Assembly (NCBI GenBank): GCA_947579605.1
Contig: OX388314.1
Location: 13,141,982-13,205,981, forward strand
Source: Athripsodes cinereus
Lineage: Eukaryota > Arthropoda > Insecta > Trichoptera > Leptoceridae
Direction: 5' to 3'
Length of the DNA: 64,000 bases
Part shown: one piece after another, positions 45,940 to 57,184 of the stretch
Position numbering within the stretch: position 1 is the stretch's first letter
Layout: every line of letters begins with the position of its first letter
Made by a program: the position numbers and the translations under genes
Notes under the pieces: generated by a model
Seen by the model: only the letters and a program-made list of their open reading frames with translations
Told to the model about the DNA's origin: nothing
Databases searched by the model: none

Positions 45940-47006
45940 CGTTTAATGGAGCATCCATCTCAAGGGCGCGGGAAACTATGTTGGAAGAGTGAAGTCTTCA
46001 GCTTGCTCCTAATCGGCTGGTTTTTACGGAGGTCCTCGGGGAGTCGGTTCCAAACGACGAGTCCTGCGACGCCAAAAGCCCTATCATAGAAGCAGGACTT
46101 GTTTGCTCTGTTGTTTTCGTCCAGAATGTTGGTGGATGTCTTTGCTGAGCGTAGAGGTCTACTTGCAGGTGTTTTGAGAACACAGAGTTCAGAAAGTGAC
46201 TGAGGCAGTGGCGTAGCTAGGGTCATCTGCGCCCGGGGACATGGCACAAAGTCTGCGCCCCTTCTCGGAGCTCCCAAAAAAATTTTGAAATTTTATTCGT
46301 TTTTTTTTACATTTTCGAAGCATGAAGCATTATGAAGAATAATATTTGAACCCGATCTAATATTTGTTAATAAAAAACGCCATCAGCAATCCTGCAATGT
46401 GGGTGTGTTATTTTGTTTATGAGTGGAATGGCGCCCCTTAATGCTCAATGGGGGCGCCAAAATCGTGTTTGTCAACTGGATTGTATTGAAGATATTTGTG
46501 GAGCTTCAAAATTCAATCTTGCAAACGTATTTAGGATACATCAGTTTACATCAAAATATAATTAAAAAAATTGTTTTAATACTCATTTTGGCGCCCCCTA
46601 ATGTGACGCCCGGGGACATATGTCCCCCCCTGCCTGCCCCCCCCCTAGCTACGCCACTGGACTGAGGTGCCATTTTGTACAAAGCTTTGTAGACTATAAG
46701 ACACAATTTGTATTGGACCCTTTCACCTACTCTTAACCAGTGTAACTTTTCCAGCAAAGGTATGATGTGGCAGCCCTTATCTTCGCGGAAAATAAGCCTT
46801 GCAGCGCTATTAAATGTCATTTGTAGACGATTCAGTGGAATTTGCGGCAGTCCTACATATAGTATATTGCAGTAGTCTAGTCTAGAGACCACAAAAGCAG
46901 AGATTAATGTTTTTGTGCTATCAGGAGTGAGGTTTTTCGACACTGAGCGTATTTCGCGGATGTGGTAAAATGCGGAGCTCACCGTCTTTGAGATTTGGGA
47001 CTCCAT
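45940..47006 (-). pseudogene. CR1-like LINE reverse transcriptase C-terminus, split by a hAT MITE
   Basis: Minus strand: VSSAFYHIREIRSVSKNLTP, DSTKTLISAFVVSRLDYCNI, LQMTFNSAARLIFREDKG, PLLEKLHWLRVGERVQYKL, YKALYKMAPQS; then after removal of 46206-46667 SLSELCVLKTPASRPLRSA, SCFYDRAFGVAGLVVWNRLP and the LF end. These are the thumb and C-terminal motifs of CR1/L2-type reverse transcriptases (SRLDYCN.LY.GLP..L..LQ..N.AARL). RT catalytic boxes lie upstream and are missing. Confidence 0.82.
46206..46659. mobile_element. hAT-type MITE with CAGTGGCGTAGCTAGGG ends
   Basis: Perfect 8-bp duplication GACTGAGG (46198-46205, 46660-46667) and inverted ends CAGTGGCGTAGCTAGGG / CCTAGCTACGCCACTG. GC-rich subterminal parts (CGCCCGGGGACAT at both ends in opposite orientation) surround an AT-rich centre. 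Removing it rejoins the LINE reading frame. Confidence 0.93.
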
Positions 47007-47770
47007 AGACAGTGCGCTATCGAGACTTTACTGGACGGTAGAATATCCGTCGGCTATCGACACTAAACCAATATATTATCCTCCATTCTCGCCAAATTAT
47101 ATAATTTCGTACTCGTATATTATTATAATGATGTACATAACATATAGGTAATATTTATTAGATACACATGTGCAATAAATATCTTACTCTAACTTCTGTA
47201 TTTACTGTTCGTTCACCTTTAAAACCAGTCTTAGAATGTGTTATTATTTTTCATCCAGTGCTAAATTTATGTATTCCCATATTAATAATATGTATGTATA
47301 AAATTATAGTAATAAATATATCTATCTATATATAAAATTTAAAAGTTACTATGTACTGGATATAAGATTGTATTTTTATACTGTGCATTTATCGTAAAGC
47401 GTTATTCAAACTCTTGACTTTAAATTATCACGCAGGTGGAATCATCATAAGTGAAAAGTGTTTGTGACGTTTCATCCTCGATAATTACTCTAAATGACGT
47501 ATGAAGGCGCTTTAAAAAGACCACCACCCGGTTAATTTACTAAAACGACCTTAATCAAATTTGTTTTCCATAAAATTTTGTCGTATTCTCTATGATTTAT
47601 ATTCTATGTAAGAATCATAAATAAAGCGGACGCATTGTTGTGTGCTTACGATAGTTTTATTTCGAGAAACAGGATTGTTTCTTTTTAAATTATTTTTTTT
47701 ATGAAAATACGTCAAACCACAAAATATTATCGTGAGTATAGATAAAAGTGTAAACGTACTTATTTACTTT
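47007..47770. other. AT-rich intergenic sequence
   Basis: No gene seen; ends at the hairpin repeat. Confidence 0.35.
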
Positions 47771-47820
47771 AGATGCACACTTTGGATGCTCCATCCAAAG
47801 TGAAACAATGTGAACGCCTC
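47771..47820 (-). repeat. second copy of the CACTTTGGATG hairpin repeat
   Basis: CACTTTGGATG (47778-47788) pairs with CATCCAAAGTG (47792-47802) across 3 nt. Read in reverse, GCGTTCACATTGTTTCACTT matches 8384-8400 in the first copy. Confidence 0.6.
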
Positions 47821-48822
47821 TTAGGTCTATGTTACTGGTTCGACTTGTTTTAAAATACTAGCTTCTCTGAAGGAAGTAGGTTCATATTTTTTTATCATAC
47901 AAACCGATGTTGCTTTACTAAGTTATCTTTTACCATCCTTTAATGTAATTGCATTAGTGTATTAGTGTCGGTCAAAGTGTTCGCGTTAGTCATAACATTA
48001 TGTTCATAATATATGAGGATAGATAAATATAAATATACTAGAGCATTTATCTACATATTTCTTTGTCTCCATTCCACTCACCACATTTGAATCACCCACC
48101 TGCTTTTAGTATATAGGTAACAAGCTATTCAATATATTGTACTGACTTTGTTAACTAATAATCTAATATATAAATCTTTATTTACACAATAATTGATGTC
48201 AATGTTAAAGAAGTCCCGCATCTCCGATAAACTCGCTCGCTGTATGTTGATTGTATGATTGTATTTGCTCGTTATCAATGCACAATAAAGAATAAGTAAA
48301 CATATAAAAATATAATATTTATATTCCCTTTAATGACAGATTTGTTTCAGAGCAACATCATGCAGTCAACCATATGAAAAAGTAAGACAAAAGAAATTAA
48401 TAAAATAAATAAATACCATAATAATGAATAAATGAAAATGGATGCATTAAATTTTTTTTAAAGGGAACATAGAAACGAGGAGAATGTTCCATTTTTTTTT
48501 ACTGGCGTTTATCTGCTGCACAATCTCATGGCAATGAAGGAGGAGAGGGGGAAGAAAGGATAGAAAACCTACCTGTCTCGATCGGAGACACTAAACTGAA
48601 GAACCTTCAACAGGGTACAATTTTATCTCTGAAAACAAAAAATAACAATATCCCAGAGCCTGGACCGCAAGTGGAGAAGTGTGTTGTCATACATATATAT
48701 CTTATTATTTATTCAATTGTTGAATCCTCGTTCGGAGCTCTTATTTTGAATTGTCTCACAAAATCCATTTCCGTGAAGTAGAACGGGTCGCTCACTCATT
48801 GCTGTAAGTTATTTGTCTTCCA
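47821..48822. other. intergenic, with one coding-like patch at 48515-48781
   Basis: Mostly AT-rich. At 48515-48781 an 88-codon open frame without ATG has a more balanced composition and reads AAQSHGNEGGEGEERIENLP then VSIGDTKLKNLQQGTILSLK. I cannot assign it; it may be an old exon or transposon relic. Confidence 0.25.
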
Positions 48823-48895
48823 TTAAGCGATGAGGTAAATCGCCCGTCCTGAATGTGTTATTTTTTATTGGCACGGAGAGAACAACTTGTCACCA
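48823..48895 (+). repeat. S2 SINE-like fragment, forward
   Basis: TAAGCGATGAGGTAAATCGC ... TTTTTATTGGCACGGAGAG; truncated on the right. Confidence 0.5.
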
Positions 48896-49559
48896 ACAAG
48901 TTAGTCAGCTGGCTAGCCTATGCGTGAAATTTTCCTTGGTTGTACCTATAGAAAGGATTGTTTGAAGTACATTTAATGTATTTTGTATTTTCTTTTCACT
49001 GCTTACATCCGTTTTCACGATCAAAAATTTTAATTTTTCAAATATTAAAATAGTGTAAAATTTTCGCATAGCCTGATGTTAACGAACCCGTGAACTTTCG
49101 TAAATATTTGGGGAATTGCGGAATGTTTGGGAAAAAGTAATAGTTTACAACTTAGCGCTCAAAATGATTTAAGTGTCTGGTTTACAACAGAGAATTTCGT
49201 TTGTTTTAGTTGGAGCATTCTTGTTGTTTTGTACAGTGTATGTGTGTACGTGGAATCGTTGTTTCACACGCTTATCGCTCCCAGAAATGATACTTTATTC
49301 GAAATGACTACTGATACTGCTTAGTAGTAGATTATCTAGACATTGACGCTCCTTTTGATTTATTTCCCTCCTCATTTAATGTATTATTACTTAAAAATAC
49401 ACATTCTATGCCTATTCTAATTCTGTTAGTTCAACAGTTAGCTAATTTGTAAAACTATTTAGACAACATACCGATAACAATACAATTGAATCGCTCGTTA
49501 ACTGCGTATGTAGATAGTACACCGAGATTATCAAGGAACATAAAGTCTATCTATTCATA
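48896..49559. other. intergenic, no gene recognised
   Basis: A 65-codon ORF at 49127-49324 has no family resemblance and no gene context. Confidence 0.3.
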
Positions 49560-49985
49560 CCTTCATGCCGTATTCCAATTGAAGTAGGCAGAGGACAAAA
49601 CGCCATACAGCTCTATCCTTACATATTTATTTCGCTTCCTCTACATTCATACAATTTCTCATTCGCACATGCCGTTTTCTTTTACTTAACACGCGGTTTT
49701 TATCGAAAATATAAACCCATGTAAATCACGAACGTTTGCGCTCTCTCGCACTCCCTCTTTCAAATAAATAGATCGTCTTCGCCACTTTTTTCATCGTTCA
49801 TTCGGTCCACGTGTCCAAACCATCGTAACTTATTTTTTACACGCATTCTATCCACAGCACTCCTCTTATTCTAATATGCTTATTCTTTTGCTCTATCTCG
49901 CAACATTTAAATAACCATTCTTTCTAATGCTACATTTTATTTGATGACGCCCTTCTGTTAACATTATTCACAAAACTGCGCATCA
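49560..49985 (-). pseudogene. LINE (RTE-like) 3' fragment, heavily decayed
   Basis: The sequence parallels 15726-16110: AAGTAGGCAGAGGACAAAAC, CTATCCTTACATATTTATTTCGCTTCC, then TTCGGTCCACGTGTCCAAAC encoding the WFGHVxRM segment in reverse. Stops and small indels break every frame. Confidence 0.6.
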
Positions 49986-50532
49986 TACCTAAATTATGTA
50001 ACTATTATGCCTTCATAAATTTCTAATGTTTGCCAAATACTTACAAGAGTTAAGTGACAATTTATTTTATTTCTTTGCTACAATGTTACAAACCTGAATC
50101 TCATTATCCTATGTCTACACCTCCGTATATTATGTGATGAGACAAGGTACACTTTATGTATTTGTGTGGTGTGTTGTATGTAATGTATGTAGGTATCTAA
50201 TAAAGTATAATATTATGCCGTGATGGTATAGTAGTAGTAGTAATATTACATATTGTGTAGTCCAAATTACAGATGACCGCTCTAGCACCTGTATTTGGTT
50301 TATTAACTTTGTTCTTTGTAAGGAAGGCATTATTCTTTGTTTTTTGTTTACTAAGCTCTTGTCTTGTAAGGATATACAAAGTGGCCACATACCCAGATTC
50401 TCAATATTTTTGGTTGATGAATTTCTTTCTTAGATTATTGGATTCGATGGGTCATTACAGTTGAAGAAAGTATAATTATACACTAGCAGCAAAATATTAA
50501 TTAGTAACAGTTTCATCTCTTAACTTTTTGTA
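49986..50532. other. intergenic with an S2 tail
   Basis: TATGCCGTGATGGTATAGTAGTAGTAG (50214-50241) is the 3' tail of the S2 family without its body. ORFs near 50150-50470 overlap on both strands and look accidental. Confidence 0.35.
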
Positions 50533-51467
50533 TTAGGTCGGTTCATATGAAATTGCCGATTTCTAACAACAAATAAAAATGCATTTTTTGTAACAATATA
50601 AAAATATTTATTAATCAAAGTAATTGCCATTTACATCAACAGTCTTTTGCCAACGAGTTAGCAAAGAATAAATTCCACTTTTGTAGAACTCTTGATTTTT
50701 GGAAGCCGCAAAGTCATCAAAGGTCCTAATAATATCGATTTCGTTGGTGAACGTTTTATTTTTCAAAAATAAGTCCAGATGTTTTGAAAAAATGATAGTC
50801 TGTAGGAGAAAGGTCTGGTGAATACGGAGGATGAGGAAGAACTTCAATGTTTAATTCGTTTAATTTTGAAATGGTCAGTTGTGAAGTATGCGGTCTCTTT
50901 TGCATAGGGTATTGCATAGGGTCAAATCATAGGGTACCAATTTATCGAATTTTTTCACCTTTCCAATAGCACCCAGATGTCGAACAATCGTTGAATGAGA
51001 AACCCCAAGTTCTGCTGCGTATTTACGAACGGTTGTTTGAGGATTAGATTCGACAATATTTTTTAATTCCACATTTTCAATAACAGATGGTGGTCTTCCA
51101 CAAGGGTTATTTTCAAGCCTGGTATCACCAGAACGAAATTTGGAAAACCAAAACCGAACGGTTCTTTCATTAGTGGTGTCTGTCCCAAAGGCTGAATTGA
51201 TGTTTTTTGTAGCCGTTGCCGCGCTGTGTTGAAGTTTATATTCATACAAAAAAATTATACGTAATTTTTTTATTGAGACCATATTGTATGAAGGACTAAA
51301 AATATAAAATTTGTAAAATATATCACCGAAAAATGTAACAATACTAACACAACACACCAAAGAATCAAAATAATAAAAAATATCGCTTAACGTAACGCAC
51401 GTCCGTGCTCAAGTGCGGTTCATTGACGACTAAACGAAAATCGGCAATTTCATATGAACCGACCTAA
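50533..51467 (-). mobile_element. mariner element, internally deleted
   Basis: Inverted ends TTAGGTCGGTTCATATGAAA...TTGCCGATTT at 50533 and its complement ending 51467, flanked by TA (50531-50532, 51468-51469). At 935 bp it is about 350 bp shorter than an intact mariner. The transposase is on the minus strand. Confidence 0.95.
50605..51285 (-). pseudogene. mariner transposase with deleted catalytic centre
   Basis: The N-terminal DNA-binding half is intact: IIFLYEYKLQHSAATATKNI, NERTVRFWFSKFRSGDTRLE, NPCGRPPSVIENVELKNIV, YAAELGVSHSTIVRHLGAIG, KVKKFDKLVPYDL. It jumps to KRPHTSQLTISKLNELNIEV, LPHPPYSPDLSPTDYHFFK and, after a frameshift, KNKTFTNEIDIIRTFDDF to NGNYFD. The segment with the first two catalytic aspartates (TGDEKW and YDN blocks) is missing; the third (SPDLSPTDYH) remains. 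A tandem TTGCATAGGGT duplication (about 50899-50922) marks the deletion join. Confidence 0.92.
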
Positions 51468-51904
51468 TATTATAAATTAGAAATAATATGTACTAAATGC
51501 ATGCATTCAAAATTCCGTTAATAGCAGTAGGTATATAACACTAGAACATAATATACCTACTTATAAACTAATATTTATTTTGTGTTTCTTGTACAGTTTC
51601 ACGTTTTCCTTTTGAACATTTGTTGATATCCAAAAAACGAAATAGTTTTATGTTTCAGCTTCTCTTGCCAACTCCATATTTGCAGTTCTCTCACCATAAT
51701 ATTCTAGAATATGTTCTGCGTGATTAAATATTATACTCTAAACATTTATGATACTGTATATTATGGACACGTACACTCATAGTAATTTTGTTTGAATTAT
51801 AGGTACCTATTTGGCATTCACAATATTCAGTTTAAGCATCTCCATTATTTTGTATCAATATTTAACAAAAAATTTAAAATATTGGAATCCCCAAAATATT
51901 GATT

Positions 51905-52365
51905 TAAGCGTTAGGAAGAACCTTACTAAAGCCTTTGTATAGAGCATTCTGATATATGGTTGCGAGACGTGAACAATCAGCGAGAGTGAAAGCGGTCGGT
52001 TGGCAGCATTTGAGACGTGGTGCTACAGAAGCATGATGAAAACCCATTTGTCGGAACACTTAGGAAACGAAGAGGTGTTAATCAAGACAGGCGAAAGAAG
52101 GTAACTCTTTAAAAAAATCGGCCAACAACGAGCTAACTGGATGAGCCATAACATCAGACACTTAGGCCTGCTTATCACCATCACGGAGGGCAAGATCGAA
52201 GACAGAAATCGTAGAGGCCGACCAAGAGACACCTATATGAACCAACTGAAGAAGGACATGAACTGTGGACACATACGGAGAACTAAAGAGGCTAGCTGAA
52301 AATTGGAAGGAATGGAGAAGAAAATCCAAACTCGTTGCAGACCAACCCAATGGATTGTAATTCAC
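51905..52365 (+). pseudogene. LINE (RTE-like) C-terminal fragment, decayed
   Basis: Plus strand, several frames: RKNLTKAFV, SILIYGCET, RLAAFETWCYRSMMKTHL, QQRANWMSHNIRHLGLLITI, TEGKIEDRNRRGRPRDTYMN. The YGCETW...FE.WCYRRM...GHxxR...GxxxGRRGRGRP order is that of RTE-type C-termini. At least four stops or frameshifts. Confidence 0.75.
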
Positions 52366-52895
52366 AATATATAGGTAGGTATATCCCACATGAAAATTCC
52401 TCTTTTTGGTTGAACAGTTTTTTTTAGTATTTTTACCTTATTTTGAATACACATTGTTTTATACAATACTAAAGTATATGTCAACATGTTTCGCGCAACA
52501 AACGGAAAATATATTTACTCACATATGTTTGTTCTCACAAGCATTTTTATAATTCTTTTGCATACCTCTTTACAAATTCATTATTCTGTAACATCCTGCG
52601 ATTGTGCGGTCAGGGCTTACAGCAGGTACCTATATAATATTATTATGTGTTATTATAACATTCTGTTCTCCACGCTTGCAACATTCGTACTAGGTTGGCT
52701 CTATTGTATAATTGTATGGCCGACTGACGCAGAGTCTCATTCTTGTGTTAGGAGCCAGGTGGTTATCTCAAGTACTCTAAATACATACCTACATTATATT
52801 TTATTGACTCCATGGTCTCACAAATACTAGTCAGTACCTACATGTTATATAGACCGAGTTTCCATTTCTAGAAAAGTGAATTTGTACATCTCAAA
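52366..52895. other. intergenic sequence
   Basis: A 114-codon ORF (52486-52830) with several hydrophobic stretches has no recognisable family, no splice context and AT-driven composition; not accepted as a gene. Confidence 0.3.
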
Positions 52896-53021
52896 TTCAG
52901 CGATGAGGTTTGCCACCCATCCTGAATGTCTTGATTTTATATTGGCACGAAGAGGACAGCTGATCTGCTGGCTACCCCACTTGTGGGATATGCCGTGATG
53001 GTATAGTAGTAGTAGTAGTAG
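52896..53021 (+). repeat. SINE-like repeat (S2 family), forward copy with (AGT)n tail
   Basis: TTCAGCGATGAGGTTTGCCA, TTGGCACGAAGAGGACAGC, CCCACTTGTGGGATATGCCG, TGATGGTATAGTAGTAGTAG. The GTA/AGT microsatellite at the end marks the 3' terminus of the family. Confidence 0.65.
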
Positions 53022-53508
53022 AATATTTTTCCACACAAATTTATTCCTTGCGAAGTTCGATATGACTAGTTTTTAAGTTAGTGGTCGCATTTCATGTGAA
53101 TGTTTTCACATATTACGAAATATATCACATTTAGAATGTTTTGTTTGCGATCAACATATATTATGTATCTACTAACTTTTATCTAATTATATTATTATCC
53201 AGCTCCTGCTTACCTCGTTAAATTTAGTCAAAATAATTATTCTCATTGAATTTGTTTTTAAATAACGACTGTAAGGCATTCAGAATATCAAAACGATTTT
53301 TATTCACTCTACTGTTTCTACGTAGACAACTTCATTAGATTTAATTTTAAATGTTGCATAATCATTGTTGACCTTTACGATCGTGTGCAGATGATTCTAA
53401 TCCATGTGCTATTAACATTCCATTCACTTTGTGAACACCCACAACTCTAAACGGTTCAAAATTGATCCTACATTGTTTTTAATCTCATCTCGCAATGATT
53501 CTACTCTT
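53022..53508. other. AT-rich intergenic sequence
   Basis: Nothing recognised. Confidence 0.35.
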
Positions 53509-53598
53509 CTCAAGGACATACACTAATTTGCGAGTGATTGAAATCATTATTGAACAATAGTGATTTTAATCACTCGCAAATAAGTGTATGTCCTTGAG
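53509..53598. repeat. hairpin with 38-bp arms and 14-nt loop
   Basis: 53509-53546 (CTCAAGGACATACACTAATT...) pairs with 53561-53598; two mismatches, otherwise complementary. It lies directly before the S1 SINE. Confidence 0.82.
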
Positions 53599-53615
53599 AG
53601 AATTTGAGTTCGTCG

Positions 53616-53758
53616 GTAGCCTGGAGGTATAGTCTCGGCCTCGTGAACAAGGGATCTGTGGTTCGATTCCAGGTGCCGGCAAACTCCCCTTTCACGACAC
53701 AAGCTTTTAGTAGCTTACTGTGATAGGTGTACAAGGTTGTATTTGGGTTTATAACAAA
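53616..53758 (+). repeat. tRNA-derived SINE (S1 family), most complete copy
   Basis: GGTAGCCTGGAGGTATAGTC head, B box GGTTCGATTCC (about 53663), then GACACAAGCTTTTAG, GTGATAGGTGTACAAGG and TTGGGTTTATAACAAAAC. It matches the split copy at 13632-14136. Confidence 0.75.
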
Positions 53759-55145
53759 ACGTTTTTAAATATTTTTTATCTCTTAAAATATTGTTACCCT
53801 ATATGTTATCTTAAATCATTATAATATATTTTCTTTGTGTTGTAATTAGGATCTTGCGTTCTTATCATAGATGTACCAAGGTTTTTCTTCGGAAAATACA
53901 ATGATTTAATTCATGCTTTCGTATCTGATTAAACACTTATAGGTATAAAATAAGCGACAAACTTCTTGTGTATAGTTTACTGTTAGACATAAAATGAAGT
54001 AAATTAAAGTTTTCTTTATTATGTTGGCATCCGATAATTATAATATTATCATGCATGTATTACAGACCTCTTGTGCTCACTCTCTGTATATTGATTGCAT
54101 TGAATATAAATGCATTTCTATATAAAAAAAAACCATGTACAGTAAAGAATGAATTAATAAGTGAAAAATATGTTTGCTTTAAGGTTAATAAGTTATCTAC
54201 TTACTTATCGCATGCTCTAAACTGATGACCTTAATGAAGATATATTTTCATTGTTGTTTTGAACACCAACATTAATTACACACATCCTACTAATTATTAA
54301 ACTACCACTTGGTTTGTTAAGCAGTATTTGTTTTCAATAATTATTTTAACATACTCCTTTAGCTCCTTTGGATTACACATGGCCTTAATAATGTGAACAT
54401 CTAGTTATTATTATGGTTTATTATACAAGCGGCTTATTATGGTTTACACGACATGTTTAACGTGTAATTACGATTATTCATACTCGATTCCTCTTGTGTG
54501 AATTTCTCTAAAAGAATGTCATTACCCTCAAATTTGTTTCGTAGTAGTGAAATGCTTTTGATGTAAGCATCCCTTTGTATTTTCACCATCACGAAGTTTA
54601 ATATTATATTATGTACTAATATAATAATTAGAATAAAGCTGATCATGTGTGTAATATTATATTAGACACACTGTATCAATATGCCATCATACAACTTTGT
54701 ATTTGTATTTTCAATAATAGTTCACTCTGATAGTCTTTCCAAACTACATAAGTATTATTATGAGCTTAATGCATTCGAGTGGTTTTTATACTATAATAGA
54801 CATGTATTTTATTCTTATTTCCTGTATGTCTTAACTAGAAACTTATCGAATAGCCATGTGTCGTGTTATAATATCATTTAATATATGCTTATTACTTGTA
54901 CATTTAGATTCAAACTATAGTCCCTGAAGTGTCTGCATTAATTGACATTTTATTTCTCTCTATATTTGTTTATTTATTAACAAAGTATACGGCTAAATAG
55001 CCTTTACAGTACAATAACTTAAAAAAAAACTTAGAAAAAACATAATCAACATAATATAAGAGACAATAACTATAACAACATGATAGCAGAAGCTACTGGA
55101 GATTCTATATTAGTCCAATATGTATTTGTGTTATGATATTTTGTG
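53759..55145. other. AT-rich intergenic sequence
   Basis: No gene recognised; a LINE-like tail (CTCTGTATATTGATTGCATT ... GTACAGTAAAGAATGAATTA) lies at about 54080-54160. Confidence 0.35.
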
Positions 55146-56799
55146 CACGGTGCTTGAGGAGCTTTCCCAAGAAACCATTTTTGTCGCTCTCTGGGCGCCG
55201 ATTCGAAACGGCGATAACATTTGTTTCAAAAACAAGCAACATTTTAAGTCCCCGTTACAAAGCAGTTTTGAAACGTAGACTAAAAATGGGGAATAAATGT
55301 CGAAACGACGTTTCAAATCAAATTCGAAACGACGTTTCTAGACGTGTCTACTTTCAAATGTCATGGCGTGTGAGGAATAATCTAACCTCGAAATGTTTAA
55401 CATCATGATTTTAATAATGGATGCGGGAAAACAACAAACGCCATTTTAATAATTTGTCGATTCAATTGAACATACACGAAGTATAAATACTATATCTGCG
55501 TTATATTAACCTAAAATTTCCCTGCAAGGCTTGCTTTGTCGAGTAAAATAGTTAGATAGGTCCAATTATTTAGTGCGCCTTTATAATTTTAGAATTTTAA
55601 CTATAAAATTTATATTAATAAATAATTGTAATTGTACAAAGAATGTTCCTAGCAGCCTCTAATTATACAGGTTTTTCTCATTATTTTCAGTTATGACTTC
55701 TTCAACTAAGTTTTTTCAAAATATGTGTCATTTAAGGGAGTTTTATACGATATTTAAATAAACATATATATGATATATCGTCATACAATCTATTTTCATC
55801 AATATGTATGATTCCAAAATGGAGTTGTAACGACGTTTCGAACATGTTTCGAATCCGCGTCTAAATGGTTCGAAACGTTTGGAAACGTGTCTTTACTGTT
55901 TCGGCGTTTTATATTTGTCAGATAGGAGTCCGCGATTCTCAAAGTATTTTTTGTCGAACCATAGTAAACGGTAGTACGCGAAAAATGCCTTACTGTATCG
56001 TTATAACTAAAGAAGGTTTCTCGGACGCAGTATCTGCTGTCCCCAGTACGTGGGTGAAGGAGAACCTTCTGTGTTGGCCGAAGAATCGGACTTAGTCGGA
56101 AATTGAGTGTCTGCGAAGAAATGAGAATAGTATTCCCGAGGCGAATTGGAGGGTTCAAAATTGCAGGGTCAAATTAAAAGAAATTATTTCTTTTGCTGAG
56201 GCCCTGAAATTGGAGGAGCTGTACTCCAATTTCGAGGACACGGAAGAAGAAGAAAGGTAAGTGTTTCTTTTTAAGCCGATATAATTATTTCAATGAATAT
56301 ACATCTTACTTATTAAGTAGTATCGGTTCACGATTTTTGGCGAGCTCATATTTAAAGAGGTATAAATATTATTTTTCTAATGTAGCCTCTGAATTATCTT
56401 TGTACCCTATGTACCTACACGTAAAACTATAGACATAATTATGTTTTATATAATTGTTCTATATAGTAGATCATATATCATAATAATAATAATATATAAT
56501 TAACTTTGCATTTGTTCAGCGCCATCTAGACAATATATGAAAAATCAATTGTTGTGTTAATAAAGTTTATCGTAAAACTCTATAGATGGAATTCGACTAA
56601 AACATTCATTGTTAATAATAATATGAATAAACTTAGACCTAATTAATAGGTGGTATTTTATTATAATAATAATAATAAATATATTTGAATATGTGACCAT
56701 GACTGATCATTATGGAGACTTATCTGGTTGTATAATGCTGGAAGTGTGGATGGCAATTCTGCCGCCGCGTAGTAAAAATCATAATAAGTCTATGGTTGA

Positions 56800-57184
56800 C
56801 AGTCATGGTCTCGAATCTACCGATTTTTCGGTATTTATACCGAAATGGGCCGTGTCCTACCGAAATGCTCTAGTAATCTACCGATTTTTACCATTTGTCG
56901 GCTAGCAAGTACAATCGGTAGATAAGTACCGGGTTTTCGGTAAAAGTACGGATACGGAGTTTTATAAATATTGCAAATTCCTATACCATTTTGGAAATTC
57001 GGCGACGGGGGTAGAAATTTTTGTAAAAAGAAAAGTATCTGATATTGACATTGTCGGTACAAATAATACTTGGTACATTTCTTTGAAAAGTAAGATATTT
57101 GTATTTTTGTTGACATTTATACCGAATTTGGATACAAAAATACCGATTTTTGTCGGGAGCTCTACCGATTTTGCGAGACCACTG
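56800..57184. mobile_element. hAT-type MITE in intron 1 of the DUF4806-like gene
   Basis: Perfect 8-bp duplication ATGGTTGA (56792-56799, 57185-57192). Ends CAGTCATGGTCTCG and, on the other strand, CAGTGGTCTCG. Its interior is packed with CTACCGATTTTT / ACCGAAA variants in both orientations. It shares CAAATTCCTATACCATTTTG and GGCGACGGGGG with the MITE at 13748-14087. Confidence 0.9.

Noticed and set aside
49127..49324. 65-codon ORF
   Set aside because: No family resemblance, no neighbouring exons or signals.
52486..52830. 114-codon ORF with several hydrophobic stretches
   Set aside because: Looks like a membrane protein only because of T-rich sequence; no conserved motif, next to decayed LINE and SINE copies.
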